Shown: positions 45,339 through 55,478, counted from the stretch's first letter. The stretch is DNA of 64,000 bases from an uncultured Granulosicoccaceae bacterium (GCA_937998875.1 CALLBO010000005.1:1-64000); one strand, 5' to 3'. Notes: generated by a model not told the origin, from the sequence alone. Program-made: numbers and translations.

Positions 45339-47201
45339 TTAGAAAATCAGATTTAGCATTGTTAGGCTGACAATCAGGAACAATATACTCATAAAGGTAC
45401 CCGCCCGCATAAAATCGATGACGCGGTATCCGGCCGGACCCATGATCAACGCGTTTACCTGATGGGTGGGAATAATAAATGAGTTGGAGGTGGCGATCGC
45501 GACCGTCAGTGCAAAAACAGCCGGGTCTGCACCTGCTCCGACAGCAATGTTGATGGCCAATGGCACAAGCAACACGGTAGCGCCAATGTTTGACATCACC
45601 AGCGTGAATATAGTGGCAAGGATAGCGATCACTGTTTGCAGCAACCAGATCGGTACATCACCAAGAATCTGCAAAGTGTGCATAGCAATCCACGCCGCTG
45701 CCCCGGACTTTTCAACTGCAAGGCCTAACGGAATAAGACTGGCCAACAGGAATACGGTTTTCCAGCTGACTGCTCGATACGCTTCATCCATCGTTAGTAC
45801 GCCGGCGAGCACCATACCGACAGCACCCACCAGCAGGGAAACAGACAAGCGAAGTTCAGAGAACAGGACGAGAGATATAGCGAGGACAAAAAAGAACAGC
45901 GCGTGGCGGATTTTATTTGGTCGCAGTTCTTCATCAACGTGATCCGTCACAATGGCGTAGTCTTTGTTGTCGCGTAGTTTTTTAAGATTACGCCAGGCGG
46001 TGTGTGCAACCAGTGTGTCACCACCTTGAAGGGGAGTATCGCGTACCTTGTCATCCAGCGTGTAGCCGGCGCGGTAGATTCTTAAGATGTGCAAGCCATC
46101 GTTGCGGCGCAGTTGCAGGTCGTTCAGGGTTTGACCAACCAGTGATGAGCCGGGGGGTACCACGACTTCAGCAATACCGGTTTCCTGCGCGTTCATCACA
46201 TTTGAAAAGTGGTTTTCCCCTTTGACTATTCGAAGTTTGTATTGGCGGGCGAACTTTACCAGTTCCCGTTTGCTGCTGAGTACACCAATGTAGCTGTTTA
46301 CCCAGATCACATCTTTGCCGTCCGGTACAACCGTGATTTCATCGCCGTGTCTGACAGCCAGCACGAATGGCACGTTTTCGAGTGTGCGCTCGATTTGCAT
46401 GAGTGTCATACCGACCAGCGGGCTGTCGAGGGTGGCCTGTAATTCAAACAACTCACCTGATATTCCGTAGACGCGCTGGAAATATTCTGCAGTTCTGGTG
46501 GTGGTTTCGCGTTTCTTTTCTGCTTTAACGTTTGGCAGCACAAAGCGACCGAAGACGACAAAGAAAAGAATCCCGGTGGCAATCAGCGCAAGACCGATAG
46601 GTGTGACATCAAACAACCCGAAGGTTTGCATCTGGTGTTCTGCCGGCAACGCCCTGTTGGAAGACAGCATTAAATCATTAAGCAGGATCAACGGACTCGA
46701 GCCGACCATCGTGACTGTGCCGCCCAGAATTGCACAGAACCCCATCGGCATTAACAGTCGTGACATCGGGATACTGGTGCGGCGACTGATTCTGCTGACT
46801 ACCGGTAGAAACAATGCTGCCGCCCCGACGTTCTGCATAAAGCTCGATATAATGCCGACAGCCCCTGAGATCAGTGGCGTTATTCGGGATTCTGTGGTGC
46901 CGCCTTTGCGCAGAATCCAGTTAGCTACCCGACTCATGATGCCGGTTTTATCGAGGCCTGCGCCGATAATCATCACGGCAATAATCGACATGACAGCGTT
47001 ACTGGAAAAGCCATCGAACAGTTCGTTGGAGTCAATGACCGGTGTCAGCCCGGGGAGCATGGTAGTCAGCCCGAGGGCGACCATGATGGAGACTGCCGCA
47101 ACATCAATACGGACTATTTCGCTGACAAACAAAAAAACGGTCAGAGCGAGCATACCGAGCACAAGCATAATTTCAGGAGTGAGTGTGCTGGCTTCGTTCA
47201 T
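45339..47201 (-). CDS. SLC13-type anion permease with two TrkA-C domains
   Basis: A 620-residue protein with about 12 membrane segments split by a cytoplasmic region. The first half contains ISSFMQNVGAAALFLPVV and GFCAILGGTVTMVGSSPLIL, the second MSNIGATVLLVPLAINIA and ATSNSFIIPTHQVNALI, the two re-entrant loops of the CitMHS/ArsB/SLC13 fold. Two TrkA-C (RCK_C) domains lie between (SPLVGMTLMQIERTL, SSLVGQTLNDLQLRR). Such proteins move sulfate or dicarboxylates; which one is not determined. It stands alone. Confidence 0.88.
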   Translation of the reverse strand: MNEASTLTPEIMLVLGMLALTVFLFVSEIVRIDVAAVSIMVALGLTTMLPGLTPVIDSNELFDGFSSNAVMSIIAVMIIGAGLDKTGIMSRVANWILRKGGTTESRITPLISGAVGIISSFMQNVGAAALFLPVVSRISRRTSIPMSRLLMPMGFCAILGGTVTMVGSSPLILLNDLMLSSNRALPAEHQMQTFGLFDVTPIGLALIATGILFFVVFGRFVLPNVKAEKKRETTTRTAEYFQRVYGISGELFELQATLDSPLVGMTLMQIERTLENVPFVLAVRHGDEITVVPDGKDVIWVNSYIGVLSSKRELVKFARQYKLRIVKGENHFSNVMNAQETGIAEVVVPPGSSLVGQTLNDLQLRRNDGLHILRIYRAGYTLDDKVRDTPLQGGDTLVAHTAWRNLKKLRDNKDYAIVTDHVDEELRPNKIRHALFFFVLAISLVLFSELRLSVSLLVGAVGMVLAGVLTMDEAYRAVSWKTVFLLASLIPLGLAVEKSGAAAWIAMHTLQILGDVPIWLLQTVIAILATIFTLVMSNIGATVLLVPLAINIAVGAGADPAVFALTVAIATSNSFIIPTHQVNALIMGPAGYRVIDFMRAGTFMSILFLIVSLTMLNLIF

Positions 47202-47733
47202 GGTGCGCTGGCGGTATGACCTCTTATTGTTGGTTGCCAGTTAAAATTCTGTTTACTGCGCACCTGTAGACGGTCGCCTGCCAGATGATGAATTCCGTAG
47301 GTGTTTATCGGAACCCGGTAACGTGACAAATAGTGTCTGTGGCTGGCCGAAGCTGTTGGGTATCTCCTGAGAGTCTTAGATGCGAGTCTTTGACCTATCG
47401 GAGAACCCGTATGCCGGTTCATTGGCAGAGCGGTTAGTTTGTCTTGTAACCTTAAAATTATTGCAATAATCGATTCACTTAACGGGGGCAAGATGCTTTA
47501 AATGCAATAGATCGTAAGATCATGTTATGAGACCCGGTGCGTTTAAAACTGCAGCTCTGTATGTGTGAACCTAAGGTAGAATTGTAGCGTTGTTCGGTAT
47601 AACTGACTACACCCATTGTGTTGCAGATCGAAAAATTATGTCCTGACGTTTATAATTTTCGATGAGCGTATGGCAAGTAATCGGTGTGAGTCGATAATTA
47701 CATCCTTTTGAATAGACCAGGCACCTAAATTCT
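47202..47733. other. Intergenic region between SLC13 transporter and trmB
   Basis: No gene is seen in this divergent promoter region. An inverted repeat, ATCGAAAAATTAT at 47627-47639 and ATAATTTTCGAT at 47652-47663, is complementary except for one extra A. It lies about 70 bases upstream of trmB and could be an operator or a hairpin. I examined the interval for a tRNA and found none. Confidence 0.45.
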
Positions 47734-48501
47734 ATGGGCCAGCTTAGCGGCAGATCCATTCGTACTTTTGTGTTGCGTCAGGGGCGATTGACCGAGGGTC
47801 AGCAGCGCAGCCTTGATCTGTACTGGGGCAGGTATGGTGTCGATGTGGGCCCGGGAGATTCGGTCGCTGTAAAAACCGCTGAGTCGCCACCAGCTACTAA
47901 GCCGGTACCCGTCGTCAGAGATGACCCGCCTGATGTTGATCGTATCGATCTTGCTCAGCACTTTGAAAACTCTGCACCGGTATGGATGGAGATCGGGATT
48001 GGCAATGGTGCTGCAATTGTTCATATGGCTGCGCGTAATCCATCGGTGAATTTTCTAGGTGTTGAGGTGCACTTGCCCGGGGTGGGGCATGCGCTCGGTG
48101 AGATAGCGAATGCAGAACTCGGTAATGTGCGGCTGATTCGCTACGATGTGGTTGACCTGATTGAACATTATATGGCCCCGGCCAGCGTCGACCGGGTGTT
48201 GATTTACTTCCCTGACCCGTGGCACAAAACCAGGCACCATAAGCGTCGTCTGGTAAACCCGAAATTCCTAACTATGCTGGCCACAGTGCTGCGCCCGGCG
48301 GGACAAATCCATTTTGCAAGTGACTGGGTGCCCTATGCGGAGCAGGTTCGTTCCATGGTCGCCCGCCATCCGCGGTTTGAAGTTATGCCGGAGGATGAGG
48401 TGGTGAAATCCATTTTCCAACTTCGCCCGGAAACGCATTTTGAGCGTCGTGGACTTAAGCTCGGGCATCAAGTCACGGATCTATTGATCCGGAAAGTATA
48501 A
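47734..48501 (+). CDS. trmB: tRNA (guanine46-N7)-methyltransferase
   Basis: A 255-residue SAM-dependent enzyme that makes m7G46 in the tRNA variable loop. The SAM site is MEIGIGNGAAIVHMAARNP, followed by FLGVEVHLPGVGHAL. The catalytic region has IYFPDPWHKTRHHKRRLV, and ATDWVPY-like FASDWVPYAEQ follows. An N-terminal arm of about 60 residues (VLRQGRLTEGQQRSLD) is normal in proteobacterial TrmB. Confidence 0.95.
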   Translation: MGQLSGRSIRTFVLRQGRLTEGQQRSLDLYWGRYGVDVGPGDSVAVKTAESPPATKPVPVVRDDPPDVDRIDLAQHFENSAPVWMEIGIGNGAAIVHMAARNPSVNFLGVEVHLPGVGHALGEIANAELGNVRLIRYDVVDLIEHYMAPASVDRVLIYFPDPWHKTRHHKRRLVNPKFLTMLATVLRPAGQIHFASDWVPYAEQVRSMVARHPRFEVMPEDEVVKSIFQLRPETHFERRGLKLGHQVTDLLIRKV

Positions 48502-48707
48502 AAGGCTGTAATCCGGCCTACTCTCGAATTTAGTTCGTCGACACCTTCCGGCACGGTAGGTACTACACTTAATGATCGTCGGAATATTGGCGATTCTATT
48601 GGCCGTGTTCTTGTAGTGTTCTCTATAAGTAACTAATGAATTGATGGAATGCTGCGATAACCATGCTCCGTGCTGAAGTCAGAAAATTGATACCGGAGAT
48701 CGGTTAG

Positions 48708-49460
48708 ATGCGCCAGCAGTCAGTGGACCGCGACGGGGCGAGCCCGCAACACCGGCCTGTTGTAGAGTCAGTGCTTGCGTCGCTGGTTGCTTGCCACGAG
48801 TGCGATTTGCTACACCGTAAAGTTGAAATCGAGCTTGGAGCGGTAGCCCGGTGTGTCCGCTGTAGTGCCAGTCTATATACGAAAAAGAAGAACAGTATTG
48901 ACCGGGCGTTAGCGGTGGGCGTGGCAGCGGTTATTACGTTTGTCATTGCTAACTGCTTTCCTTTTATAACCATCAGTGTCTCGGGTAACTCGCAGAGCAT
49001 GTCGATTGTCTCAGCTGTTTTTGCATTGTCGCGCGAGGGGCTTTGGTTACTCGCATTGCTCAGCTTTGGGTTTATTCTTTTGTTTCCGTTGCTTCGAATG
49101 GCTGGCCTTCTCTATATTTTACTGCCGTTGCGGTTGCACAAAAGACTACCCGGCATGGAGGCGGTCTTCAGGTATACGGTTTTTCTGTCACCCTGGAGCA
49201 TGATGGAGATATATCTTTTTGGTGCGATTGTCGCGATGGTAAAGCTTGCGTCTATGGCGAATATTGAGCTTGGTTATTCGTTTTGGGCTTTTGCGCTGTT
49301 GAACGTGCTTACTGTTGTATCGCTGCAGATGATCGATAACCATAGTTTGTGGGAATTTATTAGTGACGCCAAAAAGCAGGAACAGCAACGAGAACGCGAA
49401 CAGGAAGCTCGCGCACAGCCAACTCACGCACCCGGGTACTCGCACGGAGTAGTCAGCTAA
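48708..49460 (+). CDS. pqiA: PqiA-like membrane protein, first half
   Basis: A 250-residue protein with a four-cysteine zinc-ribbon-like element at 29, 32, 49 and 52 (ACHECD, RCVRCS) and four membrane segments. In E. coli PqiA and LetA two such modules are in one chain; here this gene carries one and the next gene the other. With PqiB it moves lipids across the envelope. A Gln/Glu/Arg-rich tail (KQEQQREREQE) ends the protein. It overlaps the next gene by one base. Confidence 0.88.
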   Translation: MRQQSVDRDGASPQHRPVVESVLASLVACHECDLLHRKVEIELGAVARCVRCSASLYTKKKNSIDRALAVGVAAVITFVIANCFPFITISVSGNSQSMSIVSAVFALSREGLWLLALLSFGFILLFPLLRMAGLLYILLPLRLHKRLPGMEAVFRYTVFLSPWSMMEIYLFGAIVAMVKLASMANIELGYSFWAFALLNVLTVVSLQMIDNHSLWEFISDAKKQEQQREREQEARAQPTHAPGYSHGVVS

Positions 49461-50149
49461 TGTTGACCGCAGCTCAATGTGGCCTGGTTGCGTGTCCGGC
49501 GTGCGGGACAATTACCCGTTTGACGGTAGAGCAGTTTCAGAACCCGCCGAAGTGCCAATTGTGTTTTGCCCGACTACACTCCCGTAAGCCAATGAGTGTT
49601 CAACGCTCCTGGGCGTGGTTAACCGCTGGTGTTCTGGCTTATCTGCCGGCGAATATTTTTCCGATCATGATAACAACCGTCTTTGGCAAGTCAGAGCCGA
49701 ATACAATCATTGGTGGTTTCTTTGTGCTCTGGGAGATGAAGTCTTACCTGATTGCGATAGTGGTGTTTCTGGCGAGTGTTGTTGTGCCGGTGTTAAAGTT
49801 TTTAGCGGTCTCCTATCTTTTAATTTCAATTCAACGACGTTTTCAACACAGCCGCTATGACAGAACCCGACTGTTTCGAATGACGGAGTTTATTGGCCGC
49901 TGGTCAATGATTGATGTGTTTGTTGTCGCCATACTTGCGGCGCTGGTGCAAATTGGTTCGATCGCCCAAATTGATCCGGGTATTGGCGCGACGGCTTTTG
50001 GCGCGACCGTGATTTTCACTATGCTCTCAGCGCTGGCTCTCGATCCAAGATTGTTGTGGGATGATCCATCAACTGCAACTGGTGTTTCAGCGGACCCCAC
50101 TGCAGTTTCGGGTGCAGTTCAGGTGGCAACAGCGGATCGGTCTTTATGA
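49460..50149 (+). CDS. pqiA: PqiA-like membrane protein, second half
   Basis: A 229-residue protein with cysteines at 12, 15, 32 and 35 (CPACG, CQLC) and four membrane segments including WLTAGVLAYLPANIFPIMI and FIGRWSMIDVFVVAILAALV, the conserved PqiA core. It is the partner module of the preceding gene, and the two probably assemble as one transporter subunit. It overlaps the MCE gene by four bases, so all are translated together. Confidence 0.88.
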   Translation: MLTAAQCGLVACPACGTITRLTVEQFQNPPKCQLCFARLHSRKPMSVQRSWAWLTAGVLAYLPANIFPIMITTVFGKSEPNTIIGGFFVLWEMKSYLIAIVVFLASVVVPVLKFLAVSYLLISIQRRFQHSRYDRTRLFRMTEFIGRWSMIDVFVVAILAALVQIGSIAQIDPGIGATAFGATVIFTMLSALALDPRLLWDDPSTATGVSADPTAVSGAVQVATADRSL

Positions 50150-51855
50150 GTGATCGATTTAGAAGACCCAAGTATAAGCAGGGCAACTATATCCGTCGTA
50201 ATTATGATGTAGAAGCTGTGTCGCCGGTTGTTGATCCACCGCGCAGGCGGCAAAGTATATCTGCCTATTGGCTGGTACCCCTGGTAGCGTTATTGCTCGG
50301 GTTGTTCTTTGCTTATAACTTCTACAAAGAGCAAGGGCCGTTAATCAAGATTCAGTTCAATACCGCTGAAGGGCTGGAGGCCGGCAAGACGCCTATCCGG
50401 TATCGTGATGTTAATATCGGTACGGTAGAGAAAATCTCACTCAGCGATGATCTGGAGACTGTCATTGTCGAAGCTCGTATGACGGTTGACTCGCGCCGGT
50501 ATTTAAATAACCACGCACGGTTCTGGGTAGTTCGACCAAGGGTCGGTACCAGCGGCGTTTCCGGTTTGAATACGCTGTTATCAGGATCTTATATTCAAGT
50601 TAACTCACTCGTTGGTACGGCGTTTCAAACTGCGTTTGAAGGCCTTGAACAGCCGCCTCTAACCGATGAAGGGGCTGCAGGGGTTCGACTGAATCTGCAG
50701 GCAAAACAAGCGGGTTATGTCGCCGTAGGCTCACCGGTTTACTACCGTCAGATCAAGGTCGGCCAAGTCGAGGCACAGCGTTTTCTACCAGACTATAAAA
50801 TGGTGGAATTTACAATATTTGTTGATGCACCACATCATAAAATTGTTCGTAATATCACCAAATTCTGGAACGTCAGTGGTTTTGCTTTGAATGTAAATGC
50901 CAATGGCCTGAGTCTGCGTACACCTTCACTGGAAGGACTTGCGCAAGGTGGTGTAGCGTTTGACATTATCGAGGAGTACGAATTTCCCTATCAGGTGGAA
51001 GATGGTCATGTTTTCACATTGCATGAATCTTACGAGCAGGCAGTTGAAGATACGCTGGAGCTGTCCAACGCTTCAAAGTACGAGTATGTCACCTACTTTG
51101 ATGGATCCGTTCGCGGTTTATCGCGTGGTGCGCCTGTGGAGTATAAGGGCGTGCAGGTTGGCAGAGTTTCGAATATTAAGTTGTTGTACGATGAAACAAC
51201 TCGTTCTGTGCGGGTGCCGGTTTACATTGAGTTCCAACCAGAGAGACTCCTCGGCGTGCAGGAGATAGATTCGGATGATGTGACTACCACTATTGTCGGC
51301 AGTCTGCAGGCTAAGCTTCAAACGGGTAACCTGCTAACAGGCCAGTTGTTTGTTTCACTTGAAACTATTGAAGGTAGTCCGGCACCGTTGGGGGAAAATG
51401 CAGAAGGGATTCCAATACTGCCGAGTGTGAAGTCGGATCTTGATCAGGTAACCGAGGGAGTGCAATCGGCACTCACCAAGATCAATGAACTGCCGCTTGA
51501 AGAGCTTATAGGCAATGCCTCAGAAACCGTAGCACAAGCACAACTGCTGCTGACGGAGTTCAATAAGCTCGGGTTTGTGGGTAAAATTGACAATACTATA
51601 GGCGGTGCTGATGGTGCAATTGGGGAGTTTGCGGGTCTGGCAATAGCGATGCGAAAAGACATCAGCCGCCTGACCGGGCAAATGAAAACCCTGGTTGCTA
51701 CTGCAGATGAATCATTTGAAGGTATCGCTCCGGATTCACCGCTTTACTACAATCTGCTGAATACTTTAAAAGACCTACAGCAGGCAGCACGAGCAGTGCT
51801 TGCGGTGTCTGAATCGGTTGAGAAAAAACCGGAGGAATTTCTTTTTGGCAAATAA
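50146..51855 (+). CDS. pqiB: PqiB-like MCE protein
   Basis: A 569-residue protein with one N-terminal membrane anchor (WLVPLVALLLGLFFAYNFY, residues about 42-60) and three MCE domains: ISL-preceding FNTAEGLEAGKTPIRYRDVN, then AKQAGYVAVGSPVYYRQIK, then FDGSVRGLSRGAPVEYKGV. The C-terminal part is helical and probably forms the coiled-coil tip. MCE hexamers form tunnels for lipids between membranes. PqiB of E. coli also has three MCE domains, which supports the symbol over LetB (seven). Confidence 0.92.
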   Translation: MSDRFRRPKYKQGNYIRRNYDVEAVSPVVDPPRRRQSISAYWLVPLVALLLGLFFAYNFYKEQGPLIKIQFNTAEGLEAGKTPIRYRDVNIGTVEKISLSDDLETVIVEARMTVDSRRYLNNHARFWVVRPRVGTSGVSGLNTLLSGSYIQVNSLVGTAFQTAFEGLEQPPLTDEGAAGVRLNLQAKQAGYVAVGSPVYYRQIKVGQVEAQRFLPDYKMVEFTIFVDAPHHKIVRNITKFWNVSGFALNVNANGLSLRTPSLEGLAQGGVAFDIIEEYEFPYQVEDGHVFTLHESYEQAVEDTLELSNASKYEYVTYFDGSVRGLSRGAPVEYKGVQVGRVSNIKLLYDETTRSVRVPVYIEFQPERLLGVQEIDSDDVTTTIVGSLQAKLQTGNLLTGQLFVSLETIEGSPAPLGENAEGIPILPSVKSDLDQVTEGVQSALTKINELPLEELIGNASETVAQAQLLLTEFNKLGFVGKIDNTIGGADGAIGEFAGLAIAMRKDISRLTGQMKTLVATADESFEGIAPDSPLYYNLLNTLKDLQQAARAVLAVSESVEKKPEEFLFGK

Positions 51856-51868
51856 GCGCAGGTTCCTG

Positions 51869-52504
51869 ATGAGCTTTACAGTTAATAAGCGCTTTCTTAT
51901 TGGTGTTTGCCTGCTGGTCGCGACCTCTATCGGGGTTAGTGCTTGTATTAATACACCGTTGCCGGACTACTACGTATTAACACCTGAGCGGGGTTCGGTT
52001 ACGGCTTCGCAGTTCTTAGACAGCGGAATCCCGGATCTTGCGATCGGTGTAGGTCCGATCACGATACCTGAAACCGTCAACCGACAGAACATAGTCACCC
52101 CAAAAGATTCGAACCAGCTTGAGGTGGCCGAGTTTCATCGCTGGAGTGAACCGCTACGGGAAAACATTTCGAGAGTAGTGATAACCAATTTAGCTGACAG
52201 GTTGGGAGTCAATAAACTCTACGCGTATCCATGGCTGCGTAAAGAAATCGATAACATAGCCCGCATTGATATTCTGCAAATGACCGGTCAGCTGCGAGAG
52301 GAAATCTATCTGCAGGTACGCTGGCAGGTACTTACTGGCACCAAGCCCTATCAACTGCTCGAAACGCGTATCACCGAGTACCGCCCTTTGGTCAGAGGGG
52401 TGGGCTACTCGGCATTAGTGGCGGCCTACAGTGAAGCGTTTGCGTCATTATCTGATGACATAGCACTTGCAATTGCTGAGTTGAATGGTGTGGGTGGTAG
52501 TTAG
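51869..52504 (+). CDS. pqiC: PqiC-like ABC-type auxiliary lipoprotein
   Basis: The ATG at 51869 gives 211 residues with a signal ending GVSAC, so it is a lipoprotein; a longer frame from 51800 overlaps pqiB and is unlikely. The mature part has the PqiC/YmbA landmarks DYYVLTPERG, IGVGPITIPETVNRQNIV and EFHRWSEPLRENISRVVITNL. It should sit in the outer membrane and dock the PqiB tube. It ends the pqi operon. Confidence 0.9.
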   Translation: MSFTVNKRFLIGVCLLVATSIGVSACINTPLPDYYVLTPERGSVTASQFLDSGIPDLAIGVGPITIPETVNRQNIVTPKDSNQLEVAEFHRWSEPLRENISRVVITNLADRLGVNKLYAYPWLRKEIDNIARIDILQMTGQLREEIYLQVRWQVLTGTKPYQLLETRITEYRPLVRGVGYSALVAAYSEAFASLSDDIALAIAELNGVGGS

Positions 52505-52724
52505 CCTTGCACAGCCTATAGCTGGTCGTTGCAAAAGTTGTCTGCGCAGGTTGGAACAAACAGACATGGCGAGTTTCAACAGAAACCACGTTATGGTGTT
52601 GGGTAGATCTCTACATAATATCTAGTCGCACCAGGGCTTAAGCGCTACCATGTCGGGATATTGATTTCTGCGGCAGGTCTGTAAGTCGCGGAGATGTGCT
52701 CCACATTAACGCGACGAGGCCACA

Positions 52725-54083
52725 ATGGAAAATTTGCACAACTCAGGTGCACGCTTACAAGAACTCGATGCACGCCATCACCTGCATCCGTTTACTGATT
52801 CACCGGCACTTGCCAAACGTGGCGCGCGCGTTATAAGCAAAGCGGACGGAGTGTATCTGTGGGACGTAGATGGCAACAAATTTCTTGATGGTATGGCCGG
52901 TCTCTGGTGTGTCAATGTGGGTTACGGCAGAAAGGAAATTCTCGATGCGGTTGCCTCCCAAATGCAACAGCTGCCTTACTACAATACTTTTTTTCAAACC
53001 ACGCATCCACCGGTGGTAGAACTCAGCGCAAAGATTGCAGAGCTGGCTCCTGAAGGATTGAACCGGGTGTTTTTTTGCAGTTCCGGTTCTGAAGCCAACG
53101 ATACTGTGCTGAGAATGGTGCGTCATTACTGGGCTTCTGTAGGTAAGCCTGACAAACACATTGTTATCAGTCGCGAAAATGCCTATCACGGCAGTACCAT
53201 GGCCGGGGCCAGTCTGGGTGGCATGAAGCCAATGCACAAGCAAGGTGGATTACCTATTGATGGCATAGAACACATCATGCAACCGCACTGGTTTTTACAT
53301 AGTGATAGTTTGTCTGAGGCAGAAGTGGGTAGCATGGCGGCGCAGGCTCTTGAGGATAAAATACTCGAGGTAGGTGCGGACAATGTTGCAGCTTTTATAG
53401 GTGAACCGGTGCAAGGTGCCGGTGGTGTAATTGTTCCGCCTTCAAATTACTGGCCGTTGATACAGGAGATCTGTAACAAACATAATGTACTGTTGGTAGC
53501 GGATGAGGTGATTTGTGGCTTTGGCAGAACGGGTAACTGGTTCGGCTCTAATACCTTTGATATTAACCCGGACTTGATAGCAATCGCCAAGGGCCTGTCT
53601 TCTGGTTACCTGCCAATCGGAGGTGTGGTTGTTAGCGATAAGGTTGCAGAAGGCCTCGATGCCGGTGGGGAGTTTAATCATGGGTATACCTACTCCGGTC
53701 ATCCGGCTTGCGCCGCTGCGGCGCTTGCTAATATCGAGATTATGCAAAAGGAGAAGATTGTTGAAACGGTTGCCGCGACTACCGCGCCTTATTTGCAAAA
53801 GAAGCTTGGTGAGTTTGCGTCGCATCCGAACGTCGGGCAGGTACGTGGGGTTGGAATGCTGGGTGCGTTGCAGCTTGTACCGGCAAAAGGACAGCAGAAA
53901 TTTGAGAAATCTGATGTTACCGGTACCCGCTGTCGTGAACACTGCCTCAATAACGGACTGGTGATGCGGGCAGTAGATGATGCGATGATTTTAAGCCCTC
54001 CTCTGGTGATTTCAGAGACGCAGATTGATGAGCTTTGTGAGAAAGCGCTTAAAAGCATTGAGCAGACGTTTGCCAGTACATAA
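52725..54083 (+). CDS. Class III (omega) aminotransferase
   Basis: A 452-residue PLP enzyme. The cofactor lysine is Lys289 in AIAKGLSSGYLPIG, and LLVADEVICGFGRTG carries the PLP-binding Asp. HHLHPFTDSPALAKRG at the start and FLDGMAGLWCVNVGYGR are typical of the pyruvate/taurine/putrescine aminotransferase group. It probably moves an amino group from a diamine or omega-amino acid to pyruvate. No polyamine genes sit beside it to fix the substrate. Confidence 0.9.
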   Translation: MENLHNSGARLQELDARHHLHPFTDSPALAKRGARVISKADGVYLWDVDGNKFLDGMAGLWCVNVGYGRKEILDAVASQMQQLPYYNTFFQTTHPPVVELSAKIAELAPEGLNRVFFCSSGSEANDTVLRMVRHYWASVGKPDKHIVISRENAYHGSTMAGASLGGMKPMHKQGGLPIDGIEHIMQPHWFLHSDSLSEAEVGSMAAQALEDKILEVGADNVAAFIGEPVQGAGGVIVPPSNYWPLIQEICNKHNVLLVADEVICGFGRTGNWFGSNTFDINPDLIAIAKGLSSGYLPIGGVVVSDKVAEGLDAGGEFNHGYTYSGHPACAAAALANIEIMQKEKIVETVAATTAPYLQKKLGEFASHPNVGQVRGVGMLGALQLVPAKGQQKFEKSDVTGTRCREHCLNNGLVMRAVDDAMILSPPLVISETQIDELCEKALKSIEQTFAST

Positions 54084-54221
54084 TGTCATGACAGAAATTT
54101 TAGACCCTATTATATTTTGTGACATGGGTGGCGATTGTTGATGTTCTGTGAGGGGATGCTCAGAAACGTGGCTGTGCGATAACTGATACTCGCAGGTTGA
54201 GTTTGCGCGTGGAATTGGAAC

Positions 54222-55478
54222 ATGCAGGTAAAGTTTACAAGCCGATTTTCTGGTCGATTGTCTGGTTTTGAGTATCTTAACAGACGGCTTTTGACGGCTG
54301 CCATATTGTTGCCTTTGGTTATGGCTTGCGATAGCGATGGCACAGTAGTCACGTCTGTTAGTGGCACTGCAACTGAGACTCCGGCTGAGGTAAATGATTC
54401 GGTAGTCGATGTGGCAGGTGATCCGGCTGAAAATGCAGGCCAGACACCGGCGTGCATCGATTCTCCACCGGTGGGTGATGGCTGGGGCTGGAACGGAACC
54501 GAATCGTGCCGCATCGGAGAGACTGGAGATACTTCTGCTTCCGGCGGTGACGCGAACAATCAAACATCTGGCAACCAGACAGCAGACAATCAAACCACCA
54601 ACAACCAGTCGCAAGAGTGCGTTGATACACCTCCCGTGGGTGACGGCTGGGGTTGGAATGGCAGTGCTTCCTGCCGCATTGGTAACACACAAACCACCAC
54701 TAATACTGGTAACAACACTGGTGCCAATACCAACACCGGCTCGCAAACTCTGTCTGACGAAACGGTTCTGCTAAGGTCGGTAACGGATCTGGTACTCGTG
54801 ACCGGCCAATCAAACGCATTGGGTGCAGGTACCGGCTATGACGAATTTCTCGATGCACCGAATCCCAATGTGCTCGCATACACTGATCTGGGTTGGCAGG
54901 TTGCCGATTTGAACCAGGTGTGGGATCGCGATTGGCATCCGCGCAACAATCCTAACACCCCGCCATCAAACAATTTCAGTCTGCACTTTGGTAAGCGTGT
55001 TGTAGAGAAATCACCGGACAGAGTGGTTGGATTCATTCTGCTAACGTCTCCAGGGAGTAGAATCAGCGAGTGGGGTCCTGAATCTGAATTATTCATTCAA
55101 ATTAGAAACAAGGTATCTCAGGCAATCAATGAGCTTCCCGACGTCAGCAGGCTCAGTGCAATATTGTGGCATCAGGGTGAATCGGATTCTTCTGACAGTG
55201 ATGCATATGGTGCTGCGCTGTATGACTTGATTAATCGCTTTCGCAGTGAGCCGTGGTTTGGTGGTGGACGTCCTTTTGTTTGTGGTGAGACGGCAGGTGC
55301 CCCGGTGAATAATCAGCTAAATCGACTCAATACGGACGCTGATCCCTGGACTGCATGTGTTGAAGGAGAAGGGTTGGCTGTGATTGCAGGTACAGACCAT
55401 TTCAATGCTGCTTCATTGCGTACCATTGGCCAGAGATATGGTGATGCATACCTTCGTATGTGGCTGGGTATTGAATAA
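54222..55478 (+). CDS. SASA-type SGNH esterase lipoprotein 1
   Basis: A 418-residue protein with a lipoprotein signal ending VMAC. Two copies of a Cys-framed motif, CIDSPPVGDGWGWNG and CVDTPPVGDGWGWNG, each ending SCRIG, are joined by Asn/Thr/Gln-rich linkers. The catalytic domain has GQSN with Ser197, LWHQGESD (W316-E320) and DHFNAAS with His393, the SASA (sialate O-acetylesterase-like) SGNH pattern. It probably deacetylates glycans at the surface; the Cys motifs may bind carbohydrate. It is the first of three related genes. Confidence 0.87.
   Translation: MQVKFTSRFSGRLSGFEYLNRRLLTAAILLPLVMACDSDGTVVTSVSGTATETPAEVNDSVVDVAGDPAENAGQTPACIDSPPVGDGWGWNGTESCRIGETGDTSASGGDANNQTSGNQTADNQTTNNQSQECVDTPPVGDGWGWNGSASCRIGNTQTTTNTGNNTGANTNTGSQTLSDETVLLRSVTDLVLVTGQSNALGAGTGYDEFLDAPNPNVLAYTDLGWQVADLNQVWDRDWHPRNNPNTPPSNNFSLHFGKRVVEKSPDRVVGFILLTSPGSRISEWGPESELFIQIRNKVSQAINELPDVSRLSAILWHQGESDSSDSDAYGAALYDLINRFRSEPWFGGGRPFVCGETAGAPVNNQLNRLNTDADPWTACVEGEGLAVIAGTDHFNAASLRTIGQRYGDAYLRMWLGIE

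Noticed and set aside
46498-47244. 248-residue plus-strand frame opposite the SLC13 transporter
   Set aside because: It is antisense to conserved membrane-protein codons and has no recognisable domain.
47202-47733. Possible tRNA gene in the long gap before trmB
   Set aside because: No cloverleaf or T-loop sequence could be assembled; the interval only has an A/T-rich inverted repeat.
54012-54746. 244-residue minus-strand frame opposite the first esterase gene
   Set aside because: It overlaps two well-supported genes, has no domain or ribosome site, and its composition is that of an antisense shadow of a repetitive region.
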